Origin: Bacteroidales bacterium UBA1711
GTDB taxonomy: Bacteria > Bacteroidota > Bacteroidia > Bacteroidales > P3
Direction of reading: 5' to 3'
Assembly (NCBI GenBank): GCA_002317325.1
Contig: DCJB01000080.1
Coordinates: forward strand, 13,386 to 22,444
Length of the DNA stretch: 9,059 nucleotides
In this document: positions 1 to 5,068 of the stretch, piece by piece
Layout: each line of letters opens with the position of its first letter
Numbering within the stretch: position 1 is the stretch's first letter
Notes under the pieces: model-generated
Told to the model about the DNA's origin: nothing
Databases searched by the model: none
What the model saw: only the letters and a program-made list of their open reading frames with translations
Position numbers and translations under genes: made by a program

Positions 1-12
1 CACAAATACAAC

Positions 13-36
13 AAAAGGCGGCTCTCTCGAGCCGCC
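13..36 (-). terminator. Rho-independent terminator of tRNA-Glu
   Basis: A perfect 8-bp stem (GGCGGCTC / GAGCCGCC, plus-strand 17-24 and 29-36) closes a 4-nt loop. On the minus strand it is followed by TTTTGTTGT. It begins two or three bases after the tRNA discriminator base, so it ends the tRNA transcript almost at the mature 3' end. Confidence 0.85.
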
Positions 37-38
37 TG

Positions 39-112
39 TACCGCATACCAGAGTCGAACTGGTGATCTACTGCGTGAGAGGCAGTTGTCCTGGACCACTA
101 GACGAATGCGGC
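39..112 (-). tRNA. tRNA-Glu, anticodon CTC
   Basis: This is the glutamate tRNA reading GAG codons. The minus strand folds as a full cloverleaf: a 7-bp acceptor stem starting GCCGCAT, a D-arm typical of tRNA-Glu (GTCTAGTGGTCCAGGAC), the anticodon stem ACTGC/GCAGT around loop CTCTCAC with anticodon CTC at 76-78, a 5-nt variable loop, and the T-arm ACCAG-TTCGACT-CTGGT. The discriminator base is A. The first acceptor pair is a G-U wobble. CCA is not encoded (the DNA continues CAG), so it must be added after transcription. The gene has its own promoter (149-179) and a terminator directly downstream, so it appears to be a single-gene unit. Identity is secure from the anticodon and the Glu-type D-arm. 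Confidence 0.95.
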
Positions 113-148
113 ATTTTCTTGTGGTGATTCCCGTCTTGAAATCGAGTG

Positions 149-179
149 CAAAAGTACGCCTTTTTTCCCAATCGGCAAA
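149..179 (-). promoter_or_regulatory. Bacteroidota-type promoter for tRNA-Glu
   Basis: On the minus strand, the -7 element TACTTTTG (149-156, within CGTACTTTTGCA) lies 19 bp downstream of TTTG (176-179). Both boxes and the spacing match the published Bacteroides sigma-ABfr consensus (TTTG, about 19 bp, TAnnTTTG). The element ends 36 bp upstream of the tRNA 5' end, leaving a short leader to be trimmed. Confidence 0.8.
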
Positions 180-526
180 ATAATTTTTCATCTTTTCGCT
201 AAATTGTTTTGCACTCTTTTGTAAACGAAAGGATTAATAACACACTTTTTTGTCGATGAAGCCGCCCGATTAGGATGCAAAATGGCACTTCCGCCCCTTG
301 TATTTCCAAAATTAGCCCCTCTTTGAGCGGCATAACTCCATTAGACATTATGCCTCGAGGTTGAGGACTCCCTCAAATAGAAGTGGAGACTGACCGTTGT
401 TGCCTGTCTCCCGATAGGTGTCAGCGCTGCCGCGAACTGGCGACCGTTGCCTCTGCCCCGGCCGTAGTCAATACCCGCCTCAGAAGTGCCTCTCATTGTC
501 TTTTTGCGAAGATGATGACCCCTGCA
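180..526. other. Intergenic region between tRNA-Glu promoter and yebC terminator
   Basis: No recognisable gene lies here. Positions 180-310 are AT-rich and noncoding in appearance. Positions 207-216 (TTTTGCACTC) are the exact reverse complement of 144-153, which covers the tRNA promoter -7 region. A small 6-bp hairpin (TTGAGG-ACTC-CCTCAA) sits at 361-376. Positions 341-496 hold a GC-rich, minus-strand 51-codon frame listed separately. I see no tRNA, insertion-sequence ends or CRISPR repeats. Confidence 0.6.
341..496 (-). CDS. Possible small ORF or gene remnant, 51 residues, function unknown
   Basis: The frame runs ATG (494-496) to TAA (341-343). It encodes a basic, Gly/Arg-rich peptide beginning MRGTSEAGIDYGRGRGNG and ending SSTSRHNV. 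There is no signal peptide, membrane segment or motif that I can assign. It lies downstream of the yebC terminator, and no CGTAnnTTTGCA promoter stands before it. Its GC content is coding-like and higher than the AT-rich DNA beyond 310. It could be a real small gene, a remnant of a decayed gene, part of a dispersed intergenic repeat, or chance. I have only a vague impression of similar short peptides in Bacteroidales genomes and cannot confirm it. Confidence 0.2.
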   Translation of the reverse strand: MRGTSEAGIDYGRGRGNGRQFAAALTPIGRQATTVSLHFYLRESSTSRHNV

Positions 527-566
527 ATAAACAGCCCGGGGCCGAACCGCAGGTTCGGCCCCGGGC
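527..566 (-). terminator. Terminator downstream of yebC (15-bp hairpin)
   Basis: A perfect 15-bp inverted repeat (534-548 and 552-566) leaves a 3-nt loop. It is followed on the minus strand by TGTTTATTG. It begins 35 bp after the yebC stop codon and would end the sulP-yebC transcript. The T-tract is interrupted, but the stem is very stable. Confidence 0.75.
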
Positions 567-600
567 TTGGGGGAAGGGCTTGGCGCGGTGGCGCACTGGG

Positions 601-1311
601 CTACGCCATGTTGTGGAAGACGTTCACCACGTCGTCATCGGCTTCGAGACGCTCAATGAGGCCGTTCACGTCCTCCTGCTCCTCGGGCGAGAGCTCGCGC
701 ATGGTGAGCGGAATGCGTTCAAACTTGAAACTCTTTATCTCGAACTGATTGTCCTCAAGATACTTCGAGATAGGGCCGTAGTTCTTGAAGTCGGCGTAGA
801 TGTTGATTTCGCCCTCGTCAAGGAAGACCTCGTCGATGTCGAAGTCGATGAGTTCCAACTCCAGCTCGTCCATATCGATGCCCTCCTTCATGGCCACGAC
901 GAAAGAACATTTGCGTTCAAAGAGGAAGTCGTTCATGCCCATGGTGCCTAATTCGCCTTTGCCGCGGACGAAGGCGGCGCGGATGTTGGCCACGGTGCGC
1001 GTGGGGTTGTCGGTGGCGGTTTCCACCACAAAGGCGGTGCCGTGGGGACCTTTGCCGTCATAGACCACCTCTTTGTAGGCGGACTTGTCCTTTTCGGTGG
1101 CGCGCTTGATGGCGCGTTCTACGTTCTCTTTGGGCATACTCTCGCCCTTGGCGGTGGCGATGAGCAGACGGAGGCGTAGGTTGGCAGAAGGATCGGGACC
1201 GCCCGCAAGGACGGCGAGTTCAATTTCCTTGCCGATTTTGGTGAAAGTGCGGGCCATGTGCCCCCAGCGTTTTAGTTTTCTGGCTTTGCGATATTCAAAA
1301 GCTCGACCCAT
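601..1311 (-). CDS. yebC: YebC/PmpR/TACO1-family protein
   Basis: A cytoplasmic YebC-family protein of 236 residues, a typical length. The family was long annotated as a transcriptional regulator (PmpR in Pseudomonas). More recent work on YebC and mitochondrial TACO1 describes a translation factor that helps ribosomes through polyproline stalls. Visible landmarks: the N-terminal segment GHMARTFTKIGKEI (17-30), GGPDP (37-41), NLRLR (44-48), MPKENVERAIKRA (59-71), the conserved core YDGKGPHGTAF (84-94) followed by ETATDNPTRTVANIR (97-111), GELGTMG (119-125), and the C-terminal DDDVVNVFHN (225-234). The N-terminus MGRAFEYRKARKLKRW replaces the MAGHSKW form of proteobacteria and resembles what I know from Bacteroidota, which supports the start at 1309-1311. 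It lies 75 bp after sulP with no promoter in between, so it is probably co-transcribed with sulP and ends at the 534-566 hairpin. Confidence 0.93.
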   Translation of the reverse strand: MGRAFEYRKARKLKRWGHMARTFTKIGKEIELAVLAGGPDPSANLRLRLLIATAKGESMPKENVERAIKRATEKDKSAYKEVVYDGKGPHGTAFVVETATDNPTRTVANIRAAFVRGKGELGTMGMNDFLFERKCSFVVAMKEGIDMDELELELIDFDIDEVFLDEGEINIYADFKNYGPISKYLEDNQFEIKSFKFERIPLTMRELSPEEQEDVNGLIERLEADDDVVNVFHNMA

Positions 1312-1335
1312 AGTGAGGTGTTAGGTTGAATGCCC

Positions 1336-1374
1336 CCGGCGTCGCCGGCTTGTGCCGTCCCGCCGGGAGGCGGG
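1336..1374 (-). other. Two short GC hairpins between sulP and yebC
   Basis: CCCGCC-GGGA-GGCGGG (1359-1374) and CCGGC-GTC-GCCGG (1336-1348) are perfect small inverted repeats within the 75-bp sulP-yebC gap. Neither is followed by a T-tract on the minus strand, so they are poor Rho-independent terminators. They could stabilise or process the intercistronic RNA. Confidence 0.35.
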
Positions 1375-1386
1375 TTATACTAATTG

Positions 1387-3165
1387 TTAATTGTCGAATT
1401 TGAGTTTGGCGAGGAACTCGGCGCAAGCCTCGAAGGTGGGGAAGGTGTTCTCCTCCGGCACCACGTCGGGAATCACGTTGAGCGTGCGCAGCATATAGAG
1501 CGGCTGGGGCTGAATGATGGTCATCAGCACCAGAATGCCGCGTTCCTGCAGGTCCTTGACGGCGGTCTCCATGGCGTAGAGGCCCGACTGGTCCATAAAG
1601 CTCACCAACCGCATTCGGATGATGACCACCTTGGCTTCTTCGGGGATGTCGGACATCACCTCCTTGAAGCGGTTGATTGTGCCGAAGAAGATGGGGCCGT
1701 TCAGTCGCTGAATGTAGATGTGGCGGCGCATTTCGTCGGAAATGCCGCCTTCGTCGTTCCAGGGGATGGTCTTGTCGAAGGCCCGGGTGGGCTGTGCGGA
1801 CTGGCTTTCGGCCACACGCCGCATTTCGGCGGCCGACATGGTAGATGAGCTGTAGCCGCCCTCCACCAGGTCGCTGGCACGCTTCATGAACAGCACGCAC
1901 GCAATCACCATGCCAATGCCCACGGCGGTGAGCAAATCGACAAACACCGTCACCAAGAAGACCACCACCAGCACCACGGCGTCGGCCTTGGGAATCTTGA
2001 AGAGGTCTTTGAATCCCTTGAAGTCGATGATGCCCCAGCCCACGGTGATGAGGATGCCCGCCAGCACCGACAGGGGGACATAGCGAACAAGGCTGCCCAA
2101 GCCTAAAAGAATGGCTAAGAGCAGCAGGGCGTGGGTCATGCCGCTGATTTGGGTGCGGCCGCCGCTCTTGACGTTGACCACCGTGCGCATGGTGGCGCCG
2201 GCGCCCGGCAGACCGCAGAAGAGTCCCGCCACTGCATTGCCTATGCCTTGGCCGATGAGTTCGCGATTGCTGTCGTGCTTGGTCTTGGTGATGTTGTCGG
2301 CCACCACCGAGGTCAGCAGCGTGTCGATAGAGCCCAAGCCGGCCAGCGTGAGGCCGGGAATGATGGCCGCCTTCAGCACCGCCCCCCACTGTATGCCGCC
2401 GAGGTCAACGCCCGCCTTGGCGAAGAAGGGCAGTGGCAGCCCCGAGGGTATGTCGCCTATGATGAGTCCTTCGTCAATATGGCAGAAGAGCGACACCACC
2501 GTCATGACGATGAGTGCCACGAGAGTGGCCGGCACCTTCTTGGTCAGCAGCGGGAAGAACTCGATGATGAGTATGGTGCCGAGGCCCAAGAGCAGCGCGG
2601 AGAGCGAGATGCCCTGCGCCACGGCGCCGGGAATGCCCATTGCGAGGTCAACCATAGTGCCCGAGCCTTTGAGGCCCACCAAGGGGTAGAGCTGCTGGAG
2701 GATGATGATGACCCCGATGCCGCTCATGAAGCCCGAGAGGACGGGGTAGGGGATATAGCGGATATACTTTCCGATCTTGATGAGGCCGAAGAGAATTTGG
2801 AACAGACCGCAGAAGAGACCCGCCAGCGCCATGCTAATCAGCACGGAGCTGAGAGCTGCGTCGGGTGCGATGCCGGCGGACTGCGACTGGGCCCACACGC
2901 CCCCTATCAGCGTGGCCGCCACCACCGTCATGGGACCCGTGGGGCCGCTGATTTGGCTGTGGCAGCCGCCGAAGAGGGCGGCGAAGAATCCGAGCATGGT
3001 GGCGCCCACCAGTCCGGCGAGGGCGCCCATGGAGGCAGCGGCGGGGCTGTCAATGCCGCCGAAGGCCTGAATGCCGAAGGCCAGCGCCAGCGGCAGGGCC
3101 ACAATGCCGGCGGTGATGCCGCCGAACAGGTCGCCCTTGAGGTTGTTTGTACTAATCAGTTTCAT
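1387..3165 (-). CDS. SulP-family anion transporter with STAS domain (BicA-like)
   Basis: An inner-membrane SLC26/SulP transporter of 592 residues. Residues about 10-430 form the hydrophobic SulP core (7+7 inverted-repeat fold in this family). Residues about 480-588 form a cytoplasmic STAS domain, with VSFMDQSGLYAM at 521-532. The sequence resembles the cyanobacterial Na+/bicarbonate symporter BicA more than classic sulfate permeases. Compared with BicA as I recall it, the Na+/substrate residues are retained: PTG with T76 (BicA T69), D281 and T285 in IDTLLTSVVAD (BicA D258, T262), and GAGATM with G323-A324-T325 (BicA G300-T302). Bicarbonate is therefore a reasonable substrate, with sulfate the alternative; no carbonic anhydrase or sulfur-assimilation gene is adjacent. 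The start MKLISTNNLKGD fits the family N-terminus. It is first in a probable operon with yebC, with its promoter at 3221-3228. Confidence 0.9.
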   Translation of the reverse strand: MKLISTNNLKGDLFGGITAGIVALPLALAFGIQAFGGIDSPAAASMGALAGLVGATMLGFFAALFGGCHSQISGPTGPMTVVAATLIGGVWAQSQSAGIAPDAALSSVLISMALAGLFCGLFQILFGLIKIGKYIRYIPYPVLSGFMSGIGVIIILQQLYPLVGLKGSGTMVDLAMGIPGAVAQGISLSALLLGLGTILIIEFFPLLTKKVPATLVALIVMTVVSLFCHIDEGLIIGDIPSGLPLPFFAKAGVDLGGIQWGAVLKAAIIPGLTLAGLGSIDTLLTSVVADNITKTKHDSNRELIGQGIGNAVAGLFCGLPGAGATMRTVVNVKSGGRTQISGMTHALLLLAILLGLGSLVRYVPLSVLAGILITVGWGIIDFKGFKDLFKIPKADAVVLVVVFLVTVFVDLLTAVGIGMVIACVLFMKRASDLVEGGYSSSTMSAAEMRRVAESQSAQPTRAFDKTIPWNDEGGISDEMRRHIYIQRLNGPIFFGTINRFKEVMSDIPEEAKVVIIRMRLVSFMDQSGLYAMETAVKDLQERGILVLMTIIQPQPLYMLRTLNVIPDVVPEENTFPTFEACAEFLAKLKFDN

Positions 3166-3171
3166 CTATAA

Positions 3172-3222
3172 TGCAGAGTATTAACATCCAATAACCTTAT
3201 CCGAAAAGGATAACGCTCTGCA
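3172..3222 (-). other. Nested stem-loops in the sulP 5' leader
   Basis: An inner hairpin (TTATCC 3197-3202, 5-nt loop, GGATAA 3208-3213) lies inside a 7-bp outer inverted repeat (TGCAGAG 3172-3178 and CTCTGCA 3216-3222). The outer stem ends 6 nt before the sulP ATG. Its distal arm overlaps the probable transcription start, so only part of it may be in the RNA. An 11-codon upstream ORF (3152-3187) overlaps the sulP start in another frame. This may influence translation, but it matches no riboswitch class I recognise. Confidence 0.3.
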
Positions 3223-3228
3223 AAGTTA
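3221..3228 (-). promoter_or_regulatory. Promoter -7 element for sulP-yebC
   Basis: The minus strand reads T8-CG-TAACTTTG-CA, a perfect TAnnTTTG, 55 bp upstream of the sulP start codon. A clear -33 TTTG is missing at the expected place. The T8 run just upstream is the tail of the prmA terminator, so the terminator and this promoter share DNA. Confidence 0.7.
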
Positions 3229-3267
3229 CGAAAAAAAACTGTCATAGTAGGAATATGACAGTTTCAT
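3226..3267 (-). CDS. Possible 13-residue leader peptide spanning the terminator hairpin
   Basis: Starting 18 bp after a promoter-like element (3286-3293), the minus strand reads ATG ... TAA and encodes MKLSYSYYDSFFS. Five of 13 residues are aromatic (3 Tyr, 2 Phe). The frame crosses both arms of the 3236-3264 hairpin and its T8 tract, and its stop codon is the first three bases (TAA) of the sulP -7 element. The first nine bases (ATGAAACTG) are identical to the start of sulP, so it may be a fossil duplication of the sulP start rather than a functional leader. It is also short enough to be chance. Confidence 0.2.
   Translation of the reverse strand: MKLSYSYYDSFFS
3231..3264 (-). terminator. 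Rho-independent terminator of the sppA-topB-truA-prmA operon
   Basis: An 11-bp perfect inverted repeat (3236-3246 and 3254-3264, AAACTGTCATA / TATGACAGTTT) with a 7-nt loop is followed on the minus strand by a run of eight T (3231-3238, partly in the stem). The stem is AT-rich, so it may be leaky. It lies about 110 bp after prmA and directly before the sulP promoter. Confidence 0.8.
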
Positions 3268-3285
3268 GGCAATCAAATTACAGTG

Positions 3286-3293
3286 CAAATATA
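3286..3293 (-). promoter_or_regulatory. Second promoter-like element between prmA and sulP
   Basis: The minus strand reads T7-CG-TATATTTG-CAC, a perfect TAnnTTTG in the same extended CGTAnnTTTGCA context as the other promoters of the window. No -33 TTTG is seen. It sits upstream of the 3231-3264 terminator, so a transcript from here would be roughly 50 nt unless it reads through into sulP. Confidence 0.5.
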
Positions 3294-3375
3294 CGAAAAA
3301 AACGCTGAAGCATAGAAAAGATCGTTCATTTGCGGATAGTCATTTTGATTTGCTGGTTGGGTGCGAGAGGGCGGT

Positions 3376-4227
3376 TTATTCTTTGACGAGCCGCAGTGCG
3401 GCCCAGCCTTGGCGGTACTTCTGGTCGGCGAGGCGGAGGCCTAAGCCAGCGGCGCAGGCGGCGAGGGCGGGGATGTCGCTCTCGTAGAATCCGCTGAGGA
3501 GCAGCGTGCCGCCCGGTGCGAGGGCGGTGGCGTAGGCGCTCATGTCGGCAAGGAGTATGTTGCGGTTGATGTTGGCCGCCACAAGGTCGAAGGCCTCGGG
3601 GCGGTCGGCCAGCAGGTCGGCGCCGCCAATGCGGACGGTCACCTCGGCACTGTTGCGGGCGGCGTTCTCCATGGCGTTGCGGTAGGCCCAGTCGTCTATG
3701 TCGATGCCCTCGGCGCTGGCTGCCCCCCGCAGCTTGGCGAGAATGGCAAGCACGGCGGTGCCGCACCCCATGTCCAGCACCCTCTGCCCCGCCAAGGACA
3801 GCTCGGCAAGGTAGGAGAGCATCATGCAGGTGGTGGGGTGGTGGGCGGTGCCGAAGGACATCTTGGGCTCTATCTCCACCTCGTAGTCGGCCTCGGGGCA
3901 GTGGGGGTGAAAGGGGGCGCGCACTAAGATACGGCAGCCGTTGTCGGCCTCCACCAGCACGGGCTGGTGCTGCCGCTCCCACTCCTCGTTCCAGTTCTTG
4001 TCGGGCAAGGGCTGCACCGAGTAGGTAACCTCGGTCATGGGCTGCCATTCGGCAAGCCGCTCTTCAAGCCAGTCGGGGGAGTACTGCTCTGTAGGCACGT
4101 AGGCTTTCAGACCCTCCGCCGTCTCCACAAAACTGTCGTAGGGTCCCTCGTTGCCGAGCGAGTCGATGAGCAGATCCCGGAAGGGTTCAAGGACTGAAAG
4201 GGTAATGGTGACTTCTGTATATTGCAT
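3376..4227 (-). CDS. prmA: Ribosomal protein L11 methyltransferase
   Basis: PrmA trimethylates ribosomal protein L11 in the cytoplasm using S-adenosylmethionine. The protein has 283 residues, close to the usual 280-300. Residues about 1-60 correspond to the small L11-recognition domain. KNWNEEWE (77-84) and MSFGTAHHPTT (123-133) are PrmA signatures. VLDMGCGTAVLAILA (150-164) is methyltransferase motif I (SAM binding), GIDIDDWA (174-181) is the motif II region, and AANINRNIL (217-225) carries the family's NxN catalytic-loop signature. The frame stays open upstream to 4398, but that segment reads through the heptamer repeats and the end of truA. MQYTEVTITL at 4225-4227 matches the family start. 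It is the last gene of the sppA operon, 79 bp after truA, and is followed by the 3231-3264 terminator. Confidence 0.94.
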   Translation of the reverse strand: MQYTEVTITLSVLEPFRDLLIDSLGNEGPYDSFVETAEGLKAYVPTEQYSPDWLEERLAEWQPMTEVTYSVQPLPDKNWNEEWERQHQPVLVEADNGCRILVRAPFHPHCPEADYEVEIEPKMSFGTAHHPTTCMMLSYLAELSLAGQRVLDMGCGTAVLAILAKLRGAASAEGIDIDDWAYRNAMENAARNSAEVTVRIGGADLLADRPEAFDLVAANINRNILLADMSAYATALAPGGTLLLSGFYESDIPALAACAAGLGLRLADQKYRQGWAALRLVKE

Positions 4228-4297
4228 TGATTGTGAATGATGAATTGCGAATAGTGAATTGTGAACAGTGAACGGTGATCGGACAAATGGTGAACGG
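4228..4297. repeat. Degenerate 7-bp tandem repeat in the truA-prmA gap
   Basis: On the plus strand, 4234-4282 consists of seven consecutive 7-bp units: TGAATGA, TGAATTG, CGAATAG, TGAATTG, TGAACAG, TGAACGG, TGATCGG (consensus TGAAYNG). A partial unit (TGATTG) lies on the prmA side. Beyond an 8-bp interruption, TGAACGG recurs at 4291-4297. The repeat fills nearly the whole gap and reaches the prmA start codon, so it forms the prmA translation-initiation leader. Confidence 0.8.
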
Positions 4298-4306
4298 ACG
4301 GGCGTA

Positions 4307-5068
4307 TCATTTGGGGTCGGGGGGAGGAAACTGGTCGGGGGGGTATTCGACGAGGGTGAGGAAGAGGCCTTCGGGGGGCATGGAGACTCCGGCGGCACAG
4401 CGGTCTTTGCACTCCACTATCTGCCGCAGCCCGTCGAGGGTGAGTTTGCCGCGCCCTACGTCAAGGAGGGTGCCGGTGACAGAACGCACCATGTTGCGCA
4501 GGAAGCGGTTGCTGCGGATGGTGAAGACCAGTTCGTCGCCCTCACGGCTCCAGCGGGCGAGGGTGAGGTGGCAGATGTTGGTCTTGACTTGGGTGTGGAG
4601 CTTGGCAAAACTGGTGAAGTCGTCGTAGCCAAGGAGCAGGGCGGCGGCCTCGTTCATGCGGTCGAGGTCGGGGGAGAAGTAGATGCGGGAGTAGAGCCCC
4701 TGGCGGAAGGGGAGACGGCGGTCGCTGACATGATACTGGTAGGTGCGGGCGACGGCGTCGAAACGGGCGTGGGCGTTGGGGGGAACGGGGCGGATGGCGA
4801 AGATGGCGAGGTCGGGCGGGAGGAAGGAGTTGAGTTTGAATGCGAGGCGGTCGGGGTCGTCGATAGGCTGCGGGGTGTCGAAATGAGAGTAGAAATCGGA
4901 GGCGTGGACGCCGGTGTCGGTGCGGCCGCAGCCCACTATGGACACAGGCTGCCGCAGGAGGGTGGAGAGCGCCCCTTCGAGGGTCTGCTGCACCGTGGGG
5001 AGGCCGGGCTGGGTCTGCCAGCCGCAGTAGTTGGCGCCGTTGTAGGCGAGGTGGACGAAGTATCTCAT
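4307..5068 (-). CDS. truA: tRNA pseudouridine(38-40) synthase TruA
   Basis: TruA isomerises uridines 38-40 of the tRNA anticodon stem to pseudouridine in the cytoplasm. The protein has 253 residues (usual 240-270). It begins MRYFVHLAYNGANYCGWQ, the standard TruA opening strand. The catalytic motif GRTDTGVHA (48-56) places the nucleophilic aspartate at D51. The central ARFDAVARTYQYHV segment and the C-terminal FLRNMVRSVTGTLLDVGRGKL region are characteristic. Its ATG overlaps the topB stop codon (ATGA, 5065-5068), so it is almost certainly translationally coupled to topB. The frame is open further upstream to 5557, but only because it shadows topB. The C-terminus ends in a short Pro-rich tail (PPDQFPPPDPK), an ordinary variation. 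Confidence 0.95.
   Translation of the reverse strand: MRYFVHLAYNGANYCGWQTQPGLPTVQQTLEGALSTLLRQPVSIVGCGRTDTGVHASDFYSHFDTPQPIDDPDRLAFKLNSFLPPDLAIFAIRPVPPNAHARFDAVARTYQYHVSDRRLPFRQGLYSRIYFSPDLDRMNEAAALLLGYDDFTSFAKLHTQVKTNICHLTLARWSREGDELVFTIRSNRFLRNMVRSVTGTLLDVGRGKLTLDGLRQIVECKDRCAAGVSMPPEGLFLTLVEYPPDQFPPPDPK

Noticed and set aside
307..314. Minus-strand TAATTTTG as a promoter
   Set aside because: It fits TAnnTTTG but lacks the CG and CA flanks and a -33 box and precedes no gene.
534..566. 15-bp inverted repeat as a mobile-element end or REP-type repeat
   Set aside because: It is a single copy in the window, and its place just after yebC is explained by termination.
1295..2389. Long minus-strand frame (364 codons) inside sulP
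   Set aside because: Its product is an Arg/His/Gly-rich out-of-frame reading of sulP with no family motifs; sulP in the other frame is unambiguous.
2131..3171. Plus-strand frame of 346 codons opposite sulP
   Set aside because: Composition is Ala/Glu/His/Gly-rich with no motif, exactly antisense to sulP, and typical of high-GC shadow frames.
3236..3264. 11-bp inverted repeat as a repressor operator for sulP
   Set aside because: The T8 run immediately after it and its place downstream of prmA make a terminator the simpler reading, though dual use cannot be excluded.
4228..4398. 57-residue N-terminal extension of prmA
   Set aside because: It reads through the heptamer repeat and into truA, has no similarity to PrmA, and the family start MQYTEVTITL is internal.
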